DNA of 19,319 nucleotides. Origin: Bacteroidales bacterium (lineage in GTDB: Bacteria; Bacteroidota; Bacteroidia; Bacteroidales; Muribaculaceae). The position numbers and the translations under genes were made by a program. The stretch covers positions 1-19,319 of the forward strand of contig CAAFXO010000058.1 in assembly GCA_900766975.1 (NCBI GenBank), in the 5' to 3' direction. Shown one piece after another: positions 5,083 through 13,143 of this stretch (position 1 is the stretch's first letter; each line of letters begins with the position of its first letter). The notes beneath the pieces were generated by a model. It worked only from the letters and a program-made list of their open reading frames with translations, was not told the origin of the DNA and did no database searches.

Positions 5083-8000
5083 ATGAATAATGCTCAAAAG
5101 ATAATGATGGCTATGGCTATGGTCGGCGCAGCGATGCAGTCGGCAGCGCCCTGCTATGGTCTCGATCCGGATCGATATGCCACAGAGTCGATGCTTGCCC
5201 GCGGCACCTGGGTAAAGGTGAAGGTGAGCGGTGTCGGCATGCATACCATCAGCGACAGCGACCTTCGAAAGATGGGTTTCAGCGACCCCACGAAGGTCCA
5301 TGTATATGGCACGGGAGGCCGCCAGGTATCCTTCGGGCTGACCGAAGATATGCCGGATGACCTGCCTCTCCAACCCTCTGTGCACACCTCCAAAGGGCTC
5401 TGTTTCTTCGCCTTCGACCACTTCACCTGGAGTCGAAATCTCGATGGTTCGGCGACCCCCTACACCCATACAATCCATGCCTTCTGCGACGAGAGCTACT
5501 ACTTTCTGAGCGATGTAGAGACTTCGCAGAGCATTGCCGAGAGCGAGAATACCACAGCCGAAGTCGGCGACAACGTGGTGAGCGACTACATTTGCCGCTC
5601 GGTGCATGAGCAGGACCTGGAATTTGCCGGCGAGAGCGGTTCGCAGATATATGGCGAAGACTTCCGCAGCAAGCGCACTCAGACAATCGAGCTGAGTCGT
5701 CGTGATGCCATCGACAGCGATATGACGGTGAGGGTTCGCTTTGCTGCCAAGACGACAGGGGGCACATCGCGTCTGAGTTTCAAAGCCAACGGCGCGAGTG
5801 TGGAATCTGCCGAGACAGACAAGATCGAATCCTCGACCGCCCAGCAATATTGCAAAGTCACCGAGACTACCAAGCAGCTCAGCAACCTGAGCGGCGACCT
5901 CAAGTTCGACATCACCTACGCGCCGACCGGCGTGCTCTTCATGGCGCGCCTCGACTATATCGAATCCTTCTATCGCCGGGCATTGCGACTCGACAATGGC
6001 GAGCTCTACTTCTATGGCAACTACACCGGGGGCGAGACGCTGAGTGTGAGCGGTTGCTCATCGGCATGCCAAGTGTGGGACATCACCGATGCGGCACGCG
6101 CCACGAAGGTGTCATATACCCTGCAGGGCGACAAAGCGATGTGGAGTCTCACCTCCGGGGGCTATCGCGAATATGTGGTGTTCGACCCCGACAAGATCAG
6201 CCGCACCGCCACCCCCGCCGGCAGTATAGCCAACCAGAACATCCATGGCATGGAGACCCCGGACATGCTGATCATCACCCTGCCCGAATATAAAGAGGGG
6301 GCAGAGAAGATAGCCCAACACCACAGAGACTACGATGGATTCCGCGTCGCGGTGTGCGATGCCGAGCAACTATACAACGAATTTTCCAACGGCAAGAAAG
6401 ATGTCGGCGCCTTCCGCAAGGCGCTCAAGATGTGGCACGACCGAGGCAACAAAGAGGTCACGACCGACGAAGAGGGAGAGACACTTGAGAATCATCATAT
6501 CCGCTACTGTCTGCTGATGGGTAAACCCTTCTACGACAACAAGATGGTGTCAGCGGCATCGAAGAGTGCCGGATACACGCCGATGCCGATATATCAGAGC
6601 TACACCGGGCTTTCGGAGACCGAATCCTACAGCAACGACGACCTGATCGGCATGCTTGAAGATGTGGAAGAGAACAAATTCACCATGTCGCAAGCCAAGC
6701 TGAATGTAGCAGTGGGGCGACTGCCGGTGACCTCCAAGCAAGAGGCACTCGACATGGCGGCGAAGGTGGAGAACTATGTCACCAACCCGACCTACGGGCC
6801 CTGGCGGAACCGGGTGATGCTGATTGCCGACGACGATGACAATGGCGAGCACCTGAACCAGGCGCAAGATGTATATGCCGGGCTTCGCAGCACGGAGAGG
6901 GGTGCGGCAGTGGTCTACGACCGCAACTACTTGGACACCTACCAGAGGGTGATGACCGGTGTGGGTGCCACCTATCCGCAAGCCACCGAGCGAATGCTTC
7001 GCAATTACAACGACGGAGTGATCCTGACCAACTATATCGGCCACGCCAGCGCCATCGGCTGGGGTCATGAGCACCTCTGGGAATGGGAAGACATCATCTC
7101 GATGAGCAACAAAAACCTGACCTTCATCTACGCAGCGACCTGCGGTTTCGCCTACTGGGACGAGCTGAGTGTCAGCGGCGCCGAACATATCCTGCTGAAT
7201 CCCAAATCGGGAGTAATCGGCTTGATGGCAGCCACCCGCACGGTATATGTGTTCAACAACGGCAAGCTCAACAAAGCCACCAGCAGCCACTTCTTCGAGC
7301 GTGGCGAAGATGGCAAAGCATTGAGACTCGGCGACGTATATATCAAAGGAAAAAACGACTACCACTCCTCCAACAACCTACGCTACGCCTTCTTGGGCGA
7401 CCCGGCAATCAGAGTGCCCATCAGCGACTATGCCGTAGAGGTGACGACGATCGATGGCGAAGATGTGACCGACCCGAAGGGTAAGATGCCGGAGCTGACA
7501 GCCATGTCGACAGCCACAATCGAAGGCACGGTCAACAAGCCCGACGGCGAGGTGGACACCGAATTTAACGGCACTATCAACCTGCAACTATATGATGCAG
7601 AGCGAGTTGTCACCACCTACGGACAGGGGCAATCGGGCAAAGTGATAAGTTATAACGACCACGACCGCCGTCTGACCACCGCCAATGCCGAAGTAAAAGA
7701 GGGACACTGGAGTGTGACCCTCCACCTACCTCCGGAGATCGAGGGCAACTACACGCCGGCGCTGATGGCAGGATATGCCTACGACGGCAAAGGTAAAGAG
7801 GGCAACGGCGTGTTCGAACGCTTCTATGTATATGGCTACAACGACGCCGAGATCACCGACGTCGAGCCGCCGCTGATCGCAGAATACTACGTCAACAGCG
7901 CCAACTTCGAGAATGGGGGGCTGGTGAACGCCAACCCGGTGGTGTTCGCACGACTCCAAGACATCTCGGGGATCAACATCTCCGACTCCGGCATCGGCCA

Positions 8001-8523
8001 CAGCATGACGCTGACAGTCGATGGCAAAGATATATACAGCGACTTAGGCAACTACTACGAGCAGGATGTCACCGACCCGGAATGGGGGACACTGGTATAT
8101 CCGCTCCAAGGCATCTCCTCAGGGCGCCACACATTGCAGCTCACCGTGTGGGACAATGCCAACAACGTGTCGAAAGCGACCATAGAGATCAACGTCGGGG
8201 CGATGATCGATCCGACGATCTACGACATCTACGCCTTCAAGGGAGATGCCTCGGTCGACTTCCGCATACTGACCGACCGTCCGAACAGCGAGATGAAATG
8301 CAGCATCGTCATCTACGACCTGTCAGGGCGTCGCATCAAGAGCATCGTCGAAGATGTGACCAGCGACATCAACAGTCAGATCGACACGGTGTGGGATATG
8401 TGTGACGAAGCGGGCACCAGAGTGGCACGCGGCATCTATATCTATCGTGCCACCCTCGAGACGCCGGAGGGTAGTTACAGTTCGAAAACGAAAAAATTGG
8501 CGATAAGCGCCCCAATAAAATGA
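5083..8523 (+). CDS. porU: Type IX secretion system C-terminal signal peptidase/sortase PorU
   Basis: The ATG at 5083 gives 1146 residues (a preceding TTG would add one). A signal peptide (about 1-26) is followed by the PorU N-terminal domain (LARGTWVKVKVSGVGMHTISDSDLRK and neighbours). A C25 (gingipain-like) cysteine peptidase domain follows, with His654 in NYIGHASAIGW and Cys687 in AATCGFAYWDE. Ig-like domains come next, and then a C-terminal domain with IYDLSGRR, GIYIYRA and a final SKTKKLA. P. gingivalis PorU is about 1158 residues with catalytic Cys690 (from memory), so length and active-site position agree well. PorU sits on the outer membrane surface, cleaves the C-terminal sorting domain of T9SS cargo and attaches the cargo to A-type LPS together with PorV, PorQ and PorZ. 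The stop overlaps the rex start (ATGA), which suggests translational coupling. Confidence 0.9.
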   Translation: MNNAQKIMMAMAMVGAAMQSAAPCYGLDPDRYATESMLARGTWVKVKVSGVGMHTISDSDLRKMGFSDPTKVHVYGTGGRQVSFGLTEDMPDDLPLQPSVHTSKGLCFFAFDHFTWSRNLDGSATPYTHTIHAFCDESYYFLSDVETSQSIAESENTTAEVGDNVVSDYICRSVHEQDLEFAGESGSQIYGEDFRSKRTQTIELSRRDAIDSDMTVRVRFAAKTTGGTSRLSFKANGASVESAETDKIESSTAQQYCKVTETTKQLSNLSGDLKFDITYAPTGVLFMARLDYIESFYRRALRLDNGELYFYGNYTGGETLSVSGCSSACQVWDITDAARATKVSYTLQGDKAMWSLTSGGYREYVVFDPDKISRTATPAGSIANQNIHGMETPDMLIITLPEYKEGAEKIAQHHRDYDGFRVAVCDAEQLYNEFSNGKKDVGAFRKALKMWHDRGNKEVTTDEEGETLENHHIRYCLLMGKPFYDNKMVSAASKSAGYTPMPIYQSYTGLSETESYSNDDLIGMLEDVEENKFTMSQAKLNVAVGRLPVTSKQEALDMAAKVENYVTNPTYGPWRNRVMLIADDDDNGEHLNQAQDVYAGLRSTERGAAVVYDRNYLDTYQRVMTGVGATYPQATERMLRNYNDGVILTNYIGHASAIGWGHEHLWEWEDIISMSNKNLTFIYAATCGFAYWDELSVSGAEHILLNPKSGVIGLMAATRTVYVFNNGKLNKATSSHFFERGEDGKALRLGDVYIKGKNDYHSSNNLRYAFLGDPAIRVPISDYAVEVTTIDGEDVTDPKGKMPELTAMSTATIEGTVNKPDGEVDTEFNGTINLQLYDAERVVTTYGQGQSGKVISYNDHDRRLTTANAEVKEGHWSVTLHLPPEIEGNYTPALMAGYAYDGKGKEGNGVFERFYVYGYNDAEITDVEPPLIAEYYVNSANFENGGLVNANPVVFARLQDISGINISDSGIGHSMTLTVDGKDIYSDLGNYYEQDVTDPEWGTLVYPLQGISSGRHTLQLTVWDNANNVSKATIEINVGAMIDPTIYDIYAFKGDASVDFRILTDRPNSEMKCSIVIYDLSGRRIKSIVEDVTSDINSQIDTVWDMCDEAGTRVARGIYIYRATLETPEGSYSSKTKKLAISAPIK

Positions 8524-9161
8524 ATCAATTACCAAATGTGATACTGCCGGAGCCGACCCTCCGCCGCCTACCCTGGTACTTGGCGTATGTAGAGATCTTG
8601 CGCCACAAGAAAGAGCGATATGTCTCATCGACCCTCATCTCCAAGGCACTGAGTGTGGATGCGTCGCAGATCGCCAAAGACCTCTCCTTCCTTGGAGTGA
8701 AAGGGCGGACCCGTATCGGCTACGAGGTGGAAGACCTGGCGAAAGCGCTGAGCGACTTCTTGGGATTCTCGCGCCGCCACAAGGCATACGTCATTGGCGT
8801 GGGAAGTCTCGGCAAGGCGCTGATCCGCGACTCCGGTTTGCAGAACTATGGATTGGAGATTATCGCCGGATTCGATGTCAATCCCGAAGTGATCAGCAAG
8901 AAGAATCTGGAAGTGCCTATCAGGCATATCGACGAGATCTTCGACGCTATGGCTACCGACCCGGCAGAGATCGCGATACTGACCGTACCGGCGGAGGTGG
9001 CGCAAGAATCAGCCGACATAGCGGCAGGCGCCGGAATCAGGGCGATCTGGAACTTCACCCCCTATCGCGTGAAAGTGGCAGAGGGTGTGGTGATGGCAAA
9101 TACCTCGATCTATGCCCACTTGGCGCTGATCTATACTCGCCTCAACGAGGTTATGGGTTAG
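8520..9161 (+). CDS. rex: Redox-sensing transcriptional repressor Rex
   Basis: The 213-residue protein has a winged helix-turn-helix at about 14-75 (LRRLPWYLAYVEIL, VSSTLISKALSVDASQIAKDLS, GYEVEDL). A Rossmann domain follows with VIGVGSLG (Gly93, Gly95, Gly98) and GFDVNP (Asp119). The ending WNFTPYRV...NTSIYAHLALIYTRL is typical of the domain-swapped C-terminal helix. Rex senses the NADH/NAD+ ratio and represses fermentation and respiration genes. Length and motifs match Bacteroidota Rex proteins. The start overlaps the porU stop by ATGA, so co-translation is likely. The last residues and the TAG stop lie in the first two units of a 7-bp repeat array. Confidence 0.93.
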   Translation: MNQLPNVILPEPTLRRLPWYLAYVEILRHKKERYVSSTLISKALSVDASQIAKDLSFLGVKGRTRIGYEVEDLAKALSDFLGFSRRHKAYVIGVGSLGKALIRDSGLQNYGLEIIAGFDVNPEVISKKNLEVPIRHIDEIFDAMATDPAEIAILTVPAEVAQESADIAAGAGIRAIWNFTPYRVKVAEGVVMANTSIYAHLALIYTRLNEVMG

Positions 9162-9224
9162 AGGTTACGGGTTAGAGGTTAGAGGTTAGAGTTGACGATA
9201 AACGATAAACGATAAACGATAAAC
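9148..9224. repeat. Eleven contiguous heptanucleotide units spanning the rex stop
   Basis: Seven units of the form AGGTTAG or GGGTTAG, with AGGTTAT, AGGTTAC and AGTTGAC variants, run from 9148 to 9196. Four perfect GATAAAC units (9197-9224) follow without a break in the 7-bp period. The first two units encode the end of Rex (Val-Met-Gly-stop). The array ends 10 bases before the ATG of the next gene. Two different heptamer sequences sharing one uninterrupted period is notable. Confidence 0.9.
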
Positions 9225-9234
9225 GCTACAAACG

Positions 9235-9843
9235 ATGAAGATATTCGCTTTGATACGCAACTATTCCGGCTCCGGGGAGGGAAGTCCATGGGGCGAGGGG
9301 GATGTCGACTGGTATGAGATGCCCGACTCCTCGATAGTGCGCAGCGGCAATCCGGTGTTTCTGCCCGACTTTGCCGAGCGATATGAGGCATATCCGAGCA
9401 TAGTATATCGTATCGGGCGGCTTGGCAAGAGCATAAAGCCCAGATTTGCAGAGAGATATGTCGATCAGTGGGGCGTTGCTGTAGCGATGGTGGCAGTCGA
9501 CCTGTTGCAAGAGCTACGCGAAGAGGGTCACCCCTGGACACGCGCCGTGGCATACGACAGAAGTTGCATGCTTGGCAATTTGGAGCCGATCGATACGTTA
9601 AAAGATATAGAGGGGATAAGGATCGAAGCGGGGGAAGAGAGCCTCGACTACCTCCGGGAGCAAATCTGCGAAGGGATCGACGAGGTGATAGCCCGCCTGA
9701 GTGCCCACAACACGCTGAAGAATGGCGACTTCGTGCTCGTGGCGCTCCCCCGGCAGGGAATCCTGCTCCGCGAAGAGACACATCTCTGCGCATATCCCAT
9801 AGAAGATAACCAAAGACACTTAATAGATATCAATATAAAATGA
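9235..9843 (+). CDS. FAH-family fold protein lacking the metal-binding residues, probable pseudoenzyme
   Basis: The 202-residue protein aligns, from my memory of the family, along its full length with the short fumarylacetoacetate hydrolase-family proteins of Bacteroidota (about 200 residues). Shared landmarks are the N-terminal MKIFALIRNY, the segment GNPVFLPDF (39-47), RIGRLGKSIKPRFAERY (59-75), GHPW (98-101) and the C-terminal LKNGDF. In active members a Glu-x-Glu pair, a later Asp and a Lys form the Mg-binding active site. The equivalent positions here appear to be Tyr53, Ser55, Ala84 and Val105. The C-terminal TGTP-type loop is replaced by ALPRQG. This points to loss of hydrolase activity with the fold and reading frame preserved. 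It lies 73 bases after rex and overlaps the next gene by ATGA, so it is part of the T9SS transcript. Its present role is unknown. Confidence 0.7.
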   Translation: MKIFALIRNYSGSGEGSPWGEGDVDWYEMPDSSIVRSGNPVFLPDFAERYEAYPSIVYRIGRLGKSIKPRFAERYVDQWGVAVAMVAVDLLQELREEGHPWTRAVAYDRSCMLGNLEPIDTLKDIEGIRIEAGEESLDYLREQICEGIDEVIARLSAHNTLKNGDFVLVALPRQGILLREETHLCAYPIEDNQRHLIDINIK

Positions 9844-12800
9844 GCGGAAAAATATATCGCATACTGATGACAGTGTTAATGTCGTGGCTGATAAGTTTCA
9901 CAGCCACAGCGGCATATCAATTTGCAACCAATTCCCCGATGCAGAAGGGTAAGTGGGTAAGGATCACCGTGCCCAAGACCGGCGTCTACGAGATCAGCTT
10001 CAGTCAGCTCAGAGACTTAGGATTCTCCGACCCGAAGAAAGTCGCCGTGATGGGACAGGGGGGACCGAGTCTCCCACTGAACTTCTACACGACCGACGCG
10101 TTGGCGACCAGATCGTTTGAAGATGTGCCCACCAATGTGGCAGTGACACATCTCTACGACAAGCTGATCTTCTACGCCTACGGTCCGGAGAAGATTACCG
10201 CCAACCAGATCGGCTATAAGACCAACGAGCGTATGTATCACATACGCACCGACCGGAATGTGTATAGCGATGTCTCCTACTACTATCTGACCGATGCACA
10301 GACTCCGCTCATGGTCAGCAACAAGCCGACCTCCGACAAGAGTTCCGCCAAGCTCTTCGATTGGGGGTATACCTACGACTACTGGGAAGAGGATCTGATG
10401 CAGGGTGGCGTGCACACCGGACAGACATTCTGGGGAAGAAAGATCGAACCAGACCAATATTATATCCAGGAGAAGACATATAAATATTGCGTCGACACCA
10501 CCTCAGTCTATCGTATGGAGGTGGCATTGGCGAAAGAGGAATATGGCGACTTCTTCATCTACTTCAACAACGCCATCAAAGAGCACAGCTTCAGCCAGAG
10601 CAAGGCGGCAGTCTTCTCGCTGATGAACGATATGAGCAAGACCAAGCTCAACGTCGCCGAAGATGGCACCGGCACATTGACCCTCAAATATATCATGAGG
10701 GGGGGATATAGCCCCACGAAGATATGTAACGTCGACTACGAAATCATATCCTATCCGATCAATCTCGGTTTGGCGCTCAACGACGAGAGCTTCACCCAGC
10801 AATATATATGCTTCCGCAACTCAGGTCATAACATCGTGAAGCACCCGGCGCCGGCAGGATGCTACGTCTGGGATATCTCCAATCGAGGCACACCACAGCA
10901 ACTCGATGTCGAAGATGGATATTTCTACGACGACTACTACTTTCACCCCGAAGTGGTGGTGTTCAATCCTGCTCGCAACCTCAACCAACCGACTGAGTAT
11001 GTGGAGATTGAGAACCAGAACCTGCATGGGCTTCAGACCGAAGGGGCTGACATGCTGATCATCACTCTGCCGGAATGGATGGACTATGCCAACAAGATAG
11101 CCGACCTGCATCGAGAGCATGACGGCCTGAGCGTATTGGTGCTCACACCCCAAGAGATCTACAACGAGTTCAGCTACGGATCGCCCGACCCGATGGCTAT
11201 CCGTTGTCTCACCAAGATGCTCTATCAGAGTCCCAACCGACCGCTGAAGAATATACTCTTCATCGGACATATCACCTCCGATATCCGCAATATCAACAAG
11301 ATACCCGGTTTCAAGCCCGGCATCTTGGCATACACACTGAAAGATGCCGAAATCGACCAAGAGCAATCATGTGTCATGGACTTCTATGGCTGTATGAATG
11401 ACTTCTACACCTATCTGCGCGACCAGTCTACACTGCTCAATGCCAAGATCAGCATGGGTGTCGGCCTGCTCCCCATCACCGACAAGCAAGAGGCTGAAAA
11501 CGTAGTAGCGAAGATCGAAGAATATCTCAACACCGAAGACTTCTCCAACATCGCCAACGAGACGACTGTAATCTCCTGCTTGGGCGACCAGAACCTGCAC
11601 GACACTCAGGCGATCAACTTCACACAGATGATGCAAGACTTGGAGGGAGCATACTTCGACTCCGAACTCGACAACACCCAGCTCTGGATGGATGGACTCG
11701 GCAGTGAGAAAGTGCGCGACCTACTGTGCGAATCGATAGAGCGCGGCAAAGTGCTCAGCGTATATGTCGGACACTCCGGAGCGTTAGGCTTCGGCGACTT
11801 CAGCAATAGCGACATGTTGCAACTCAAGAATCCGGAGCTTGGCTTTATGTTCATGGCAGGTTGCGACCTCTGTGCTCCCGACCTGAGCATCAAGGGTATC
11901 GGCGACATCGGTGTATTGCGTTCGAAGCGTGGACTTATCGGCAATATCTGCGCCACACGCCCCGTAATCTCCAACCATAATGAAGACCTGCTCCGCCAGT
12001 TTGGCGCCGCCATGATCACAGATGCAACAGGCAATCCGCGCACGAGCAATCCGACCATCGGCGAAGTATATTCGATAGCCAAGACCAAGAGTCTGAACAC
12101 GAGTCAATCGACCTACGTACTGATCGGCGACCCGGCATTGCGTATACCGGTGGCTACGGGGAAGGTATCGCTGACCACCGACCGCGCTGCATACTCGTCG
12201 GGGGAAGTGGTGAAAGTAACCGGACAAGTGCTCACCGGCGAAGGGGCTGTCGACAGCGAATATAATGGATATGTGACAGTCAAAGTGGTGGAGCCGGAGC
12301 GTAAGAAGACCATCGGCTCGGGAGTTCCAGACTTGGTGACACGCGAATTTCCTCTGACCACGGTCCGGGGTAAGGTGAATGGCGGCACATTCGAAGTGTC
12401 AGTGCCTCTGACCAGGGTCTACGACCGCTACAAGAGCAGCGCCGACTCTACCCGCGCCTTCACCATCTTAGCGGCCACCCACTCCGCGGCATTGCGCAAA
12501 TCGAACTCCGGGCGTTGCAGCATCGCCATGGCTATGGAGGGGAGTGAACCCTCGGCAGATGCCATCCGCGACACCGAAGCTCCGACATTGACACTGACAC
12601 ACGATCCTATCACCGGACAGCTCCGCGTAGAGGCTGCCGACGACATGGCACTCACCCCCGGCATCGGCGCCGGCTGTGCCGTAACACTCACGATCGATGG
12701 CATGAACTATAGCCTCGACAGCGACGAGAGCAAGGGTGTAAGCACCACATATTATGAAGGTTACATCAACACACTGCGACTCTCGCCCGAGACTCATGAG

Positions 12801-13139
12801 GTGACAGCCACCGCCGTCGACTTGGCAGGCAACAGATCGGAAGCCACCACGCTTACCATCCAAAACCTCGCCGGAATAGTCTTAAAACTCACTGTCGACA
12901 AGAAGATAGCCATCGACACACTCGGCGTCGACATCAAAGGCACTATCAGAGATGGACTCATGCTGATCGTCACCGACCGCGAAGGGAATGTATTGGAACG
13001 TCAAGAGCTCTCCGGAACGCATGCCGACATCGACCTGAGCGAACTGCCGACAGGATCATATAGACTGGCTGCCCGAGAAGAGAGCACCGCCGGCAACAAA
13101 ATATTTTCAAATTGGGTTGAATTTACAGTAATCAAGTAA
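9840..13139 (+). CDS. Divergent PorU-like C25 cysteine peptidase with T9SS sorting-type C-terminus
   Basis: The 1099-residue protein has a signal peptide (about 1-25, ending TATAA) and the same N-terminal domain as PorU (MQKGKWVRITVPKTGVYEIS, DLGFSDPKKV). Its C25 peptidase domain has His645 in YVGHSGALGF and Cys675 in MAGCDLCAPD, with a second Cys at 678. These positions match the dyad of the upstream PorU, but the surroundings differ: NYxGH, the Trp after the dyad His and TATC are all changed. IGDPALRIP closes the domain. Ig-like domains follow. The final 90 residues end in DIDLSELPTGSYRLAAREES and WVEFTVIK, which resembles a type-A T9SS sorting domain more than the PorU C-terminus. It may be a second sortase with different specificity, an attachment-complex partner, or a secreted gingipain-like protease. 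It sits four bases before porV, the position held by porU in P. gingivalis. Confidence 0.78.
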   Translation: MSGKIYRILMTVLMSWLISFTATAAYQFATNSPMQKGKWVRITVPKTGVYEISFSQLRDLGFSDPKKVAVMGQGGPSLPLNFYTTDALATRSFEDVPTNVAVTHLYDKLIFYAYGPEKITANQIGYKTNERMYHIRTDRNVYSDVSYYYLTDAQTPLMVSNKPTSDKSSAKLFDWGYTYDYWEEDLMQGGVHTGQTFWGRKIEPDQYYIQEKTYKYCVDTTSVYRMEVALAKEEYGDFFIYFNNAIKEHSFSQSKAAVFSLMNDMSKTKLNVAEDGTGTLTLKYIMRGGYSPTKICNVDYEIISYPINLGLALNDESFTQQYICFRNSGHNIVKHPAPAGCYVWDISNRGTPQQLDVEDGYFYDDYYFHPEVVVFNPARNLNQPTEYVEIENQNLHGLQTEGADMLIITLPEWMDYANKIADLHREHDGLSVLVLTPQEIYNEFSYGSPDPMAIRCLTKMLYQSPNRPLKNILFIGHITSDIRNINKIPGFKPGILAYTLKDAEIDQEQSCVMDFYGCMNDFYTYLRDQSTLLNAKISMGVGLLPITDKQEAENVVAKIEEYLNTEDFSNIANETTVISCLGDQNLHDTQAINFTQMMQDLEGAYFDSELDNTQLWMDGLGSEKVRDLLCESIERGKVLSVYVGHSGALGFGDFSNSDMLQLKNPELGFMFMAGCDLCAPDLSIKGIGDIGVLRSKRGLIGNICATRPVISNHNEDLLRQFGAAMITDATGNPRTSNPTIGEVYSIAKTKSLNTSQSTYVLIGDPALRIPVATGKVSLTTDRAAYSSGEVVKVTGQVLTGEGAVDSEYNGYVTVKVVEPERKKTIGSGVPDLVTREFPLTTVRGKVNGGTFEVSVPLTRVYDRYKSSADSTRAFTILAATHSAALRKSNSGRCSIAMAMEGSEPSADAIRDTEAPTLTLTHDPITGQLRVEAADDMALTPGIGAGCAVTLTIDGMNYSLDSDESKGVSTTYYEGYINTLRLSPETHEVTATAVDLAGNRSEATTLTIQNLAGIVLKLTVDKKIAIDTLGVDIKGTIRDGLMLIVTDREGNVLERQELSGTHADIDLSELPTGSYRLAAREESTAGNKIFSNWVEFTVIK

Positions 13140-13143
13140 GAGA

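Noticed and set aside
4999..5847. Minus-strand open frame of 282 codons antisense to porU
   Set aside because: It lies opposite a strongly supported PorU coding sequence, has no recognisable domain, and long antisense frames are expected in GC-rich codon contexts.
6550..7365. Minus-strand open frame of 271 codons inside porU
   Set aside because: It is a shadow of the PorU catalytic domain; the plus-strand frame carries the His-Cys dyad and family motifs.
9148..9224. Telomere-like or attachment-site interpretation of the GGTTAG repeats
   Set aside because: The period is 7, the sequence switches to GATAAAC, and there is no integrase or end structure; it fits the heptad family seen elsewhere in the window.
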